From positions 1-64,000 of the forward strand of contig NZ_RHQM01000016.1 in assembly GCF_003935375.1 (NCBI RefSeq): a stretch of 64,000 bases of DNA, written 5' to 3'. A model generated the notes under the pieces. The model was not told the origin of the DNA. It made no database searches and saw only the letters and a program-made list of their open reading frames with translations. A program made the position numbers and the translations under genes. How positions within the stretch are numbered: the first letter of the stretch is position 1; every line of letters begins with the position of its first letter. Positions 16,561-23,226 of this stretch are shown here, in pieces. Origin of the DNA: Stutzerimonas xanthomarina. Lineage in GTDB: Bacteria > Pseudomonadota > Gammaproteobacteria > Pseudomonadales > Pseudomonadaceae.

Positions 16561-17772
16561 GTGCGAGAGAAGCTGACGGCGCGTCGACTGAACAGCCTGG
16601 AAGTCACCGGCAAGGAATACGAAGTCCACGATACCACCGTGCCCGGCCTGTTCGTGCGCGTGACGGCGGCCGGGGCAAAGTCCTACGTCGTGACTTGGGC
16701 GCGTGGCCGCAAGAAGGCGCTCGGCCGTGTCGGCATCCTGACGCTTGAGCAGGCACGGGAAGAGGCGCTGCAGTACCTCAACGAGGCCCGCAAGCACGGC
16801 GAGCCGCTGGCAGTCACCCAAGGCCGCCGCGGTGCTGGCACCCCTACCCTGCGCAGCTTCATCGATGACCACTATATGCCGTGGTTCAAGGCCCACCACA
16901 AAGGCCACGAGAAGACACTGCACACGCTCGACACTAGCTTCGAGCCAATCATGCGCCGCCGCCTCGATGAGATAACCGGCCGCGATCTGGAGCAGATCCG
17001 AACCGCTTGGCTCAACGGTGGCAACAAGCCCGCCACCGCTAACCGCAAGATGGGCAGCATCAGCGGGGTATTCAGCCGCGCAGTGGAATGGGCCTACTTG
17101 TCAGCCTCGCCCCTGGAAAAGGTCAAGCAGCTCAAGGTCGATTCGATCGGCCGCATTCGCTACCTATCGAAGGACGAAGGCAAAGCCCTCAGGGACGCGC
17201 TAGACGCACGCGAGGAGCGAATCAGGGCAGAGCGCGACAGCGCGAACGAATGGCGCTTAAAACGCGGCAGAGAGGCTTTGCCAGACCTTCGCGCCCTCGC
17301 CTTCGCCGATCACCTGAAGCCGATGGTTCTGCTCTCGCTCAATACCGGTATGAGGCGAGGCGAGCTGTTCAACCTGCGCTGGCATCACGCCAACCTGCAG
17401 GCCAAAACCCTGACGGTAGCCGGCGAAGGCGCCAAGACCAGCGAGACACGGCATATCCCGCTTAACGCCGAGGCGCTGGCCACGCTGCAGGGATGGAACG
17501 ACCAGGCGAGCGGTACCGGCTACATTTTCCCGGGTGAAGACGATAAGCCGATGACGGACGTGAAAACCGCCTGGCTGGAGTTGCTGAAGAATGCCGGCAT
17601 CGCGGGCTTCCGCTGGCACGATATGCGCCACGACTTCGCATCGCGGCTGGTGATGGCTGGCGTACCGCTGAACACGGTGCGGGATCTGCTGGGGCACGCG
17701 GATATCAAGATGACGCTCCGCTATGCCCACCTTGCACCGGATAGCAAGGCGGCAGCGGTGGAGCTGCTTTAG
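16561..17772 (+). CDS. int: Tyrosine-family site-specific integrase
   Basis: The 403-residue protein has an N-terminal arm-binding DUF4102-like domain (AREKLTARRLNSLEV region), a SAM-like core-binding domain (about 90-190) and a C-terminal catalytic domain. The catalytic residues are visible: Arg in NTGMRRGELFNL, the HDMRHDFASRL box with His and Arg, His in LLGHADIKMT, and the nucleophile Tyr in LRYAHL. It inserts and excises the element at tRNA-Arg. GTG 16561 is preferred because GGGGA lies 4 bases upstream; an in-frame TTG at 16531 would place the start in the end repeat. It is transcribed inward, from attL towards the tRNA. Confidence 0.95.
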   Translation: MREKLTARRLNSLEVTGKEYEVHDTTVPGLFVRVTAAGAKSYVVTWARGRKKALGRVGILTLEQAREEALQYLNEARKHGEPLAVTQGRRGAGTPTLRSFIDDHYMPWFKAHHKGHEKTLHTLDTSFEPIMRRRLDEITGRDLEQIRTAWLNGGNKPATANRKMGSISGVFSRAVEWAYLSASPLEKVKQLKVDSIGRIRYLSKDEGKALRDALDAREERIRAERDSANEWRLKRGREALPDLRALAFADHLKPMVLLSLNTGMRRGELFNLRWHHANLQAKTLTVAGEGAKTSETRHIPLNAEALATLQGWNDQASGTGYIFPGEDDKPMTDVKTAWLELLKNAGIAGFRWHDMRHDFASRLVMAGVPLNTVRDLLGHADIKMTLRYAHLAPDSKAAAVELL

Positions 17773-18365
17773 TTGAGGAGAAGTGTCTCGTCTTCACTTT
17801 GGCCCAAGGCGCGCCGCTGGAATCGAGAGAAATCGAACGTAACTCCGAACTCAGGGCCAACCTCTTCGATGTGACCCCCGTAGAGCTTCTCGATCTCTTG
17901 CAGAGTGGGCGCCGGTGCGGGCAAACCCTCCGCCATCAATTCGCTACGCTCTACGATCAAAGGCCAACCAATTTCAGCCGCTCTCGGGATTAGCGAAATC
18001 TGTGTGACCGTCCCGGCGTTGTCCCGCGAGACACCAATGCATATAGCGGAAGATTGCAGCAGCAGCTCAAGTTTGCAGCTTTCATCGTACGAGAGCAGGT
18101 GCGGCGCCAGGCCAGCTAGCCAAACGATACGTTTCCACTCCTGCGGGCACCACAGTACCCCGATCAGATCCGCAACCTTGATCTCAGGGCGCCCCCGAAT
18201 ATTCATAGATGCTTGCTTAGCGGCTTCCTGAACCGCTGACTCCAACGTCTTGGCGATCGACTTACCTGAAGCGCGAGCCAATAGCTCTAGCAGGTACTTC
18301 TCCCTAGGCTCCATGCGGGTCGTAAACGTTTCCGTCTTCTTCACTGTGCCGGTTTTCTTTGCCAT
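17769..18365 (-). CDS. Ribbon-helix-helix-type protein, candidate element repressor
   Basis: The 198-residue protein has a Lys-rich start (MAKKTGTVKKTE) and an N-terminal segment TFTTRMEPREKYLLELLARASG that looks like a ribbon-helix-helix DNA-binding unit. An unrecognised domain of about 130 residues with several Trp residues (GVLWCPQEWKRIVWLAG) follows. It is convergent with int (stops overlap by 4 bases) and divergent from the excisionase-like gene, the usual position of a phage or satellite repressor. GGAGG lies 6 bases before the ATG at 18365. The repressor role is inferred from position and the DNA-binding motif; a cargo function is possible. Confidence 0.6.
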   Translation of the reverse strand: MAKKTGTVKKTETFTTRMEPREKYLLELLARASGKSIAKTLESAVQEAAKQASMNIRGRPEIKVADLIGVLWCPQEWKRIVWLAGLAPHLLSYDESCKLELLLQSSAICIGVSRDNAGTVTQISLIPRAAEIGWPLIVERSELMAEGLPAPAPTLQEIEKLYGGHIEEVGPEFGVTFDFSRFQRRALGQSEDETLLLN

Positions 18366-18421
18366 GAGACGCCTCCTATCAATGGACGCATCGTAGCCTA
18401 TCCACGTGCCACGCACCTATT

Positions 18422-18439
18422 TGACAACATTTGTTGTCA
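18422..18439. promoter_or_regulatory. Palindromic operator in the divergent control region
   Basis: TGACAACATTTGTTGTCA is a perfect inverted repeat with 7-bp arms and a 4-base spacer. It lies between the divergent RHH gene and the xis-like gene, and its right arm contains the -35 hexamer of the promoter at 18434-18462. It is placed to let one dimeric repressor block xis and the early genes. The assignment to the RHH protein is inference. Confidence 0.7.
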
Positions 18440-18462
18440 CTTATGAAAAGGAGCGCTATAGT
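18434..18462 (+). promoter_or_regulatory. Sigma-70 promoter for the xis-like early operon
   Basis: TTGTCA (18434-18439) and TATAGT (18457-18462) are separated by 17 bases, an almost ideal housekeeping promoter. It overlaps the palindromic operator and reads towards the gene at 18507. A start point near 18469 would leave a leader of about 38 bases. Confidence 0.65.
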
Positions 18463-18506
18463 TCTGTTGCGGCCGGTACTGGCCGTGACTGTCCAGAGGA
18501 AAAACC

Positions 18507-18707
18507 ATGAGCCAACTCGCAACGCTGCAACCGCTCGCAGTCAGCCCTGAAGAGGCTGCTCACGCATCGGGTACAACCAGAACCGCCGTATACGAAGCCA
18601 TCGCCCGGGGCGACCTGATGTCGTTTAAGGCGGGCAGGCGCCGCCTAATCCTGATTGAGGAACTGCGCGCCTGGCTGAACCGTATGGCGAAGGACAACGC
18701 ACGATGA
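18507..18707 (+). CDS. Excisionase-like HTH DNA-binding protein
   Basis: The 66-residue protein is essentially one winged HTH of the MerR/excisionase type: SPEEAAHASGTTRTAVYEAIARG, then KAGRRRLILIEELRAWLNRM. Such proteins act as excisionases or as AlpA-like activators of excision in phages and satellites. It is the first gene downstream of the operator-controlled promoter and has GAGGAAA before its ATG. Its stop overlaps the next start as ATGA. The family is certain; excision versus early gene activation is not. Confidence 0.8.
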   Translation: MSQLATLQPLAVSPEEAAHASGTTRTAVYEAIARGDLMSFKAGRRRLILIEELRAWLNRMAKDNAR

Positions 18708-18859
18708 ACGCCCATTTTGAGGCCCTGGAACGGGCCTTCCATCTAATCGACCGCAGCGGCAAAGTCATTGGGTGGCTGGCACTGCCAACCAATACCCGAC
18801 TGATTGACCTCGAACACCTGCGCCACCTTGGCGCCTCTCGACTGGAGCTAGCTAAATGA
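18704..18859 (+). CDS. Small unknown protein, ATGA-coupled
   Basis: The frame encodes 51 residues (MNAHFEALERAFHLIDRSG to the end SRLELAK). It begins on the ATGA that closes the xis-like gene and ends on the ATGA that opens the next gene, so it is probably translated by coupling. The protein is mildly amphipathic with no signal peptide or membrane segment. I do not recognise it; the exact overlaps at both ends are the main support. Confidence 0.55.
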   Translation: MNAHFEALERAFHLIDRSGKVIGWLALPTNTRLIDLEHLRHLGASRLELAK

Positions 18860-19095
18860 ATACCGCAACGACCGAAACAGTGGATGAAATCGACGCGTAC
18901 GACCTGGCGACCTATGCGCGCGAGCACGGCAAGTGGCTTGGCTCGATAGCCCGATCGATCCAGCTCAACTGCAAGCACAAGAACGGCCGCGATGCGCTGG
19001 ACCTCGCCAACCTGGCGCAGTACCTCGCCGACGATCTGAGCAACTACATGGATTGCGAAGCGGAGCGCATCAAGCGCGTGGGGGGCCTGCAATGA
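18856..19095 (+). CDS. Small acidic unknown protein of the element
   Basis: The 79-residue protein is predicted helical and acidic (MNTATTETVDEIDAYDLATYA, then ALDLANLAQYLADDLSNYMDCEAERI). It overlaps both neighbours by ATGA junctions. Small acidic proteins in phage early regions often inhibit host or helper proteins, but nothing in this sequence identifies a target. I do not recognise a family. Confidence 0.65.
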   Translation: MNTATTETVDEIDAYDLATYAREHGKWLGSIARSIQLNCKHKNGRDALDLANLAQYLADDLSNYMDCEAERIKRVGGLQ

Positions 19096-19337
19096 GCCAC
19101 ATCACTGATCGCGAGGCGTTCGAGATGATCCAGCGCAACACCGCGGTGCTGACGAACGCCGGCAAAGGGTTGGAAGGTATCGGCCGGCTATTGGGTGCCG
19201 ACGAATCGGAGCATCACCTAAGCGACGACGACCGGAGCAGCCTTGCGTATGCGGTGGCCGCCCTGGGCTCGATGATCTACGCGGCCGCCAACGAAGCATG
19301 GGGCTACGCCGCACCGGACAGGGACGAATGGACATGA
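19092..19337 (+). CDS. Small unknown protein of the element early region
   Basis: The frame encodes 81 residues from the ATG at 19092 (MSHITDREAFEMIQRNTAVL to a C-terminus PDRDEWT). A longer reading of this frame exists but would bury the start in the preceding gene. An Ala-rich central helix (LAYAVAALGSMIYAAANEAWGY) is visible. It is coupled to its neighbours by ATGA overlaps. No family recognised. Confidence 0.6.
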   Translation: MSHITDREAFEMIQRNTAVLTNAGKGLEGIGRLLGADESEHHLSDDDRSSLAYAVAALGSMIYAAANEAWGYAAPDRDEWT

Positions 19338-19420
19338 GAAAGGAAGCAGAGAGGAAACCCGAAGCGGTGCTGCAACACCGCCAGGGGCAAACACATTGGA
19401 CTGCACCAAGTGAGGACTGA
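19334..19420 (+). CDS. Very short ATGA-coupled frame
   Basis: Twenty-eight codons (MRKEAERKPEAVLQ and onward, ending PSED) start on the ATGA closing the preceding gene and end 4 bases before the next ATG. The peptide is hydrophilic and basic at the start. It may be a real micro-protein or just a coupling leader for the HTH gene behind it. No similarity recognised. Confidence 0.35.
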   Translation: MRKEAERKPEAVLQHRQGQTHWTAPSED

Positions 19421-19423
19421 ACT

Positions 19424-19663
19424 ATGCCATCACACTCCGCAACCGAGCAAGACCGGCGCCTTCTGGAAGCACTGAGAATTCATCCAGTGACGACCATCGA
19501 AGCAGCCAACGATCTGGATATTGTCCATCCGCCGAGCACGGTTCGCCGCCTTCGTCGACGGGGCTTCGATATCCGCACGCAATGGGCCTACCAGGCCACT
19601 GAGGCAGGACGGCCACCGCACCGCGTGGGTCAATACGTCCTGATGCAAGAAACAGCGGCCTAG
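19424..19663 (+). CDS. Small helix-turn-helix protein
   Basis: The 79-residue protein has a winged-helix-like arrangement: TEQDRRLLEALRIHPVTTIEAA, a recognition helix region PPSTVRRLRRRG and a wing (FDIRTQWAYQATEAGRPPHRVGQYVL). Such domains are common in phage and satellite regulators and in replication-initiation modules. It sits between the tiny coupled genes and the larger HTH gene at 19718. DNA binding is likely; the target is unknown. Confidence 0.7.
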   Translation: MPSHSATEQDRRLLEALRIHPVTTIEAANDLDIVHPPSTVRRLRRRGFDIRTQWAYQATEAGRPPHRVGQYVLMQETAA

Positions 19664-19717
19664 CGGCCATAACGCTGGCGGGGCGCCCTGCCCTGCCGGC
19701 TCTAGCACGGGTTCGTT

Positions 19718-20116
19718 ATGGCCAAGAAAAAGCCAAGAGTTAATTGGGGGCCGATGGGCGCGCTATCGCTGCCCAAAGCGCTAATGGCTCAAGCCGATTT
19801 CCGCGACCTTTCACCGTCTGCCCTGAAGGTACTCATGGTGCTCGGCTATCAGTACAACGGGCGCAATAACGGCGATCTGGCAGCTACTCACACGATGATG
19901 GAGAGCTGGGGCGGGATGGCAAAAGCTACGCTTGCCGGCGCGCTGAAGGAGCTTCAGGAGCGCAACCTGATCACGCGCACTCGGCAGCACAACCGGAGCA
20001 GAGACGGAGCGCGCCCGACCCTATTCGCTTTGTCGTGGGAAGGCATCGACGAATGCCCTGGAAAGGATCTTGAGGTGCCCCCCTCACCGGTGCCGAGACG
20101 AAAACTGGCCGTGTAA
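19718..20116 (+). CDS. HTH protein of the replication-initiator type
   Basis: The 132-residue protein contains a winged helix: LPKALMAQADFRDLSPSALKVLMVLG, then NGDLAATHTMMESWGGMAKATLAGALKELQERNLI and a wing LFALSW. This resembles the N-terminal DNA-binding part of phage and plasmid replication proteins, here without the rest. It is followed at once by three copies of a palindromic repeat (20151-20274), an arrangement seen at iteron-type origins or autoregulated operators. Replication initiation is a hypothesis, since no helicase or primase gene is present. Confidence 0.6.
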   Translation: MAKKKPRVNWGPMGALSLPKALMAQADFRDLSPSALKVLMVLGYQYNGRNNGDLAATHTMMESWGGMAKATLAGALKELQERNLITRTRQHNRSRDGARPTLFALSWEGIDECPGKDLEVPPSPVPRRKLAV

Positions 20117-20150
20117 TTCGTTTTTTCTAGTTCAATTTTTAGCCCTGACT

Positions 20151-20274
20151 AGTTCAAAAATTGAACCGCTGTTTTCCTGATTCGTCCGGTTGTTTTTTTG
20201 ATGCGCCGTTAGTAGTTCAAAAACTGAACCGTAATCGCACTTTTTGGTGGTTTTGTAGGTTCAAAAACTGAACA
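20151..20274. repeat. Three palindromic 17-bp repeats, candidate origin iterons or operators
   Basis: The copies are AGTTCAAAAATTGAACC (20151), AGTTCAAAAACTGAACC (20214) and GGTTCAAAAACTGAACA (20258). Each has GTTCA and TGAAC arms around a 5-base centre. A half copy lies at about 20128. Start-to-start distances are 63 and 44 bases, near whole helical turns. The block fills the gap between the HTH gene at 19718 and the gene at 20335, with A/T-rich tracts between copies. Confidence 0.75.
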
Positions 20275-20334
20275 CCCTTATACATATACCACCCTATACC
20301 CAGCTTTCAGCGGGGATTGGGGCGAGGAATCAGA

Positions 20335-20541
20335 ATGACCAACATCGTACCAATCGACCCCGACACCGGGATCATCACCGACCAGGGCGCGCACATCGAC
20401 GCATTCGGCCAGGCGATGCTGCTCGGCATCTTCTCCGACCTTTGCCAGCTCCGTGACGGCGAGATGGAGCAAAACTGCGCCATCGTCCTGGACGGGATCG
20501 CGAAGCGCCTGGGCAAGCTGCTGGAGCGCTACGAACCATGA
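20335..20541 (+). CDS. Small unknown protein of the element
   Basis: The 68-residue protein runs from MTNIVPIDPDTG to LGKLLERYEP. The start is supported by GAGGAA 5 bases upstream; an upstream ATG would sit in the repeat region. The second half (QNCAIVLDGIAKRLGKLLERYEP) is helical. It ends with an ATGA overlap onto the next gene. Function unknown. Confidence 0.65.
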   Translation: MTNIVPIDPDTGIITDQGAHIDAFGQAMLLGIFSDLCQLRDGEMEQNCAIVLDGIAKRLGKLLERYEP

Positions 20542-20750
20542 AGCAGGGAGAGCTCGCACTGTTCGCCAAGATCGCGCCCATGGTTGACCACTGTGACGGA
20601 GCGGTCGCCGCGCTGGCGATGTACCAGGCCGATGCCGACCGGGGCGAGCTCGATACCAAGATGCTGTCGGGCTTCCTGCAGGGCCTATTCGCAGCCGGCG
20701 TGCTCAGCGACGATGATCTGGCCTCGCTCGATACGCGGCGCATCCACTGA
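20538..20750 (+). CDS. Small acidic unknown protein, end of the early operon
   Basis: The 70-residue protein runs from MKQGELALFAKIAP to SLDTRRIH and is helical and acidic in the centre (ALAMYQADADRGELDTKMLSGFLQGLF). It is coupled to the gene before it. A strong terminator follows 9 bases after the stop, so this gene ends the early transcript. No family recognised. Confidence 0.65.
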   Translation: MKQGELALFAKIAPMVDHCDGAVAALAMYQADADRGELDTKMLSGFLQGLFAAGVLSDDDLASLDTRRIH

Positions 20751-20759
20751 CCCACCAGA

Positions 20760-20782
20760 CCCCGCCGCCGTGCGGGGTTTTT
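20760..20782 (+). terminator. Rho-independent terminator of the element early operon
   Basis: A 6-bp GC stem (CCCCGC with GCGGGG) and a 6-base loop are followed directly by five T residues. It separates the early module (xis to 20750) from the repeat-rich gap and the capsid/tape-measure module. Confidence 0.85.
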
Positions 20783-21274
20783 AATGCGCTCAGAACTGAG
20801 CACGTTTCGTGCACCAAGCGTTCAGCGGTCGTTCAACACCTGTTCAACGCCCGTTGAAACCCAACCCTAACCGGCTGGGTTATCGCTGGGTTTCCAGAGT
20901 GGCGAAAGCACCACACTGGAGCCACCCCGCCACTGTGTAGGAATCGACACACTGTGTCGTTTTCGACACTAAGTGCCATTCCCAGCACTGCGAGACAGAC
21001 CAACCTGTCCGACTCGGACCAAATCGACGGTTTCCCACGATCAAGACCGGGGGTTTCCCGCTATCAAGGCAGAGGGTATTCCCCAGAACTGGGGATATCT
21101 CACCGAGACCAAACCGTCTCAGTGAGACCAAAACGGCTCACTCGCCGTACAACGAATGACCGTTCGTCGGGAATTTTCAGGACAAAAACGAAACCGAACG
21201 AACCCGGACGGCAGAGCGGGATTAGCCATAAATCAGCGCTGGCCATCACCAAAAAAGCCCCTAATATGTAGCCA
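20783..21274. other. Repeat-rich non-coding block, possible origin or packaging region
   Basis: No convincing gene lies here. The sequence holds a perfect dyad CGACACACTGTGTCG (20945-20959); two 19-base direct repeats GGTTTCCCACGATCAAGAC (21029) and GGTTTCCCGCTATCAAGGC (21052); and two 17-base repeats GAGACCAAACCGTCTCA (21105) and GAGACCAAAACGGCTCA (21124), with a third core copy GACCAAATCGAC at 21017. Such a cluster between early and structural modules suits a replication origin, a packaging signal or a late-gene control region. The frames at 20880-21131 and 20954-21271 mostly translate these repeats and were not accepted. Confidence 0.6.
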
Positions 21275-21303
21275 TTAAGACGTCACGTCGCCATAGTTTA
21301 CAT
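21275..21303 (+). promoter_or_regulatory. Weak candidate promoter of the structural module
   Basis: TTAAGA and TTACAT are spaced 17 bases apart directly upstream of the gene at 21317. The match to the sigma-70 consensus is poor, as expected of a promoter needing an activator, for example one supplied by a helper phage. The evidence is position plus spacing only. Confidence 0.3.
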
Positions 21304-21316
21304 ATAGAGGCCAACC

Positions 21317-21652
21317 ATGAACCAACCCACCCCGCCACGCGGCCGCCAACTTCTTCCGACCCAGCCGGAACAGCGCGCCTACCTGAAGAGCATCCGTGAG
21401 GCCGCTGACCGGGGCGACCTTAGCGCGATGGCGTCCGCACTGTTCCTGACCAAGCTTGCCGAGCAGATCGAAGCGACCGAGGAACTTGGCAGCCAGATTC
21501 GCCGGCTGACCATTACGGTAGAGGCTGAGGCCTCCCGCCAGCGCTCGCGCCATACCCAAGAAGATATGAACGCCGCCATCGGCAATTTCCGAAGCACGGT
21601 CTTCGCAGCCCTGGACCGCGCACAGGCCGCACAGGAGCTCGAAACCAAATGA
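21317..21652 (+). CDS. Unknown helical protein, first gene of the structural module
   Basis: The 111-residue protein has a Pro-rich start (MNQPTPPRGRQLLPTQ) and a long charged helical region (about 20-105) with heptad-like spacing around LFLTKLAEQIEATEELGSQIRRL, so a coiled coil is likely. GAGG lies 6 bases before the ATG. It heads the ATGA-coupled run that leads to the capsid gene. A scaffold-like role would fit position and helicity, but this is speculation; no family is recognised. Confidence 0.65.
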   Translation: MNQPTPPRGRQLLPTQPEQRAYLKSIREAADRGDLSAMASALFLTKLAEQIEATEELGSQIRRLTITVEAEASRQRSRHTQEDMNAAIGNFRSTVFAALDRAQAAQELETK

Positions 21653-21822
21653 GCGCCGTCAACAGCCCGTCGAACCAGAAGAAGCGCGAGGAAGCCGCTG
21701 AGATGCTGAAGCGCTACCGCGCAACCGCTGAACGCATCCCAGGCGGCTGGTATGTGAAGGGGCCAAAGACTGACCTCCGCGTTTCTGATCTGGCCTATCT
21801 GCTGGAAAGCGATCTGCGATGA
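21649..21822 (+). CDS. Small unknown protein, ATGA-coupled
   Basis: The frame encodes 57 residues (MSAVNSPSNQKKREEAAEML, then a Gly-Gly-Trp turn and VSDLAYLLESDLR). It overlaps the preceding and following frames by ATGA. The central TAERIPGGWYVKGPKTDLRV segment resembles a small beta-rich DNA- or nucleotide-related fold but cannot be assigned. Confidence 0.55.
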   Translation: MSAVNSPSNQKKREEAAEMLKRYRATAERIPGGWYVKGPKTDLRVSDLAYLLESDLR

Positions 21823-21995
21823 ACCAAATTCCCGAAAGCCCTGTGCGTGATGCTCGTGGGTTTTCACACCGCCTGGCAGGACTAGCTCCCCTGATTGGCG
21901 GCACTTCCCGTAAGCCGAGTGATTCGGGGCACGGCGAAGCAACGAGCATCCGGCCGCATCAGCGGCACAACAGAATTTCGAGGAACACCAAATGA
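21819..21995 (+). CDS. Small basic frame overlapping the capsid gene start
   Basis: Fifty-eight codons from MNQIPESPVRDARGF to RNTK start on the ATGA of the preceding gene and stop on the ATGA that opens the capsid gene. The product is basic, rich in His, Arg and Ser, and looks disordered. The overlaps suggest it at least carries ribosomes into the capsid gene; whether the peptide works is unknown. Confidence 0.4.
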   Translation: MNQIPESPVRDARGFSHRLAGLAPLIGGTSRKPSDSGHGEATSIRPHQRHNRISRNTK

Positions 21996-23068
21996 CTGAT
22001 TACGCAGAGCAGGTAAAAAACGAGCTGGAGAAGATCAACGACTTTGCCCACGGCCGCATGAAAGATTTCGAGAAAGAGATCAGCGGCATGAAAGAGCAGA
22101 TGATCGATCTTGCGCAGAAAGGCGGCATTCCGAACGGTTTCGGCGTGAAGGCCAATAACGAGTCGGTCGCAGCGCAGTTCGTGCAATCGACGCAGTTCAA
22201 GTCGATGTTGACCGGCGCGCAAAGTACCGGCCGCGTTGAAGTGAAAGCCACTATCACCAGCGGCACCCATGACGTACAGGCAGACCGCGCCCCCGGTCTG
22301 TTCAACAACCCGCAGCGCGCCCTGTCTCTGCTGTCGGCTCTGCCGAGCCTGGCCGTCAATACTGGCGTGTTCGAGTTCATGCAGCTCAACGGCTACGTCA
22401 ACGCTGCAGCCGTACAGGTGCTGGAAGGCGACGTAAAGGCAGAGGCATCGCTGCCGACCCAGATCGTGCAGGCCAACATCAGCACCATCGCGCATTGGAT
22501 CAAGGCATCGAACCAGATCCTGGCCGACGCCCCGGCCCTCTCGATGCAGATCGACAACCTGCTGCGCTACGGCGTGACCGCCAAGCTCGAAAGCGAGCTT
22601 ATCAACGGCGCAGGCGGTGCCGGCAAGATCCTGGGCCTCGTGCCTCAGGCTACCGCGTTCGTTCCGACCCTGACCGCCAAGGCAGACAAGATCGGCGAAG
22701 CGAAGGCCGCAATGGAAGCCGATGGTTGGGTTCCGAGCCTGATCGTGATGAACCCGGCCGACTGGTTCGTGATTGCGTCCGAGCGTGCTACCGATGAGCA
22801 GTATGTTCTGGGCAGCCCGCGCGACCCTGCTGGCCCAAGCCTTTGGGGTATCCCGGTCCTGACCACTCCGGCGATCGCTTCCGGTACCACGCTGATTCTC
22901 GACCAGTCCCAGGTTGCTGTGCTGAACCGTGAAGGCGTGACCGTGATGGCCAGTCGTGAGGACGGCACCAACTTCACCACGAACCAGACAACCATCCTGG
23001 CGGAAGCCCGTTATGGCCTGGCCGTGTTCGCGACCGGTGCAGTTCGCAAGATTGTCGACGTTGTTTAA
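21992..23068 (+). CDS. HK97-fold major capsid protein
   Basis: The 358-residue protein has a short N-terminal coiled coil (about 1-45, EQVKNELEKINDFAHGRMKDF) in place of a long delta domain, then the HK97-type capsid core: an extended loop region near residues 85-110, PTQIVQANISTIAHWIKASNQ, and the A-domain segment MNPADWFVIASERATDEQYV followed by GIPVLTTPAIASGTTLI. It would form the icosahedral shell. No portal, protease or terminase gene is nearby, which is unusual because these normally flank a capsid gene. GAGGA lies 7 bases before the ATG. The family call is firm. Confidence 0.92.
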   Translation: MTDYAEQVKNELEKINDFAHGRMKDFEKEISGMKEQMIDLAQKGGIPNGFGVKANNESVAAQFVQSTQFKSMLTGAQSTGRVEVKATITSGTHDVQADRAPGLFNNPQRALSLLSALPSLAVNTGVFEFMQLNGYVNAAAVQVLEGDVKAEASLPTQIVQANISTIAHWIKASNQILADAPALSMQIDNLLRYGVTAKLESELINGAGGAGKILGLVPQATAFVPTLTAKADKIGEAKAAMEADGWVPSLIVMNPADWFVIASERATDEQYVLGSPRDPAGPSLWGIPVLTTPAIASGTTLILDQSQVAVLNREGVTVMASREDGTNFTTNQTTILAEARYGLAVFATGAVRKIVDVV

Positions 23069-23226
23069 ACGGTGATGTCCCGTAGCCGGAGCGGCCCGCA
23101 AGGGGAAGTCCGGCCCTGGGTACAGTCGTGAGTCACCAGGTCATGAAAGAACCGCGACAGCCTGCGCGTCAACTCCTTCAGATTCTCGCAAGACGGTGGC
23201 AGGCAACTAACTCACTTGAGGCAGCA

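Noticed and set aside
20117-20334. Possible CRISPR array from the repeated GTTCAAAAACTGAAC units
   Set aside because: Only three short repeats, spacing 63 and 44, no leader and no cas genes.
20880-21271. Two frames in the repeat block (83 aa minus, 105 aa plus)
   Set aside because: They translate direct repeats into repeated peptides, lack ribosome sites and cross dyads; the block is better read as non-coding.
21959-23101. 380-aa minus-strand frame opposite the capsid gene
   Set aside because: The plus strand has clear HK97 capsid motifs and coupled starts; the antisense product has a biased His/Gln/Gly composition.
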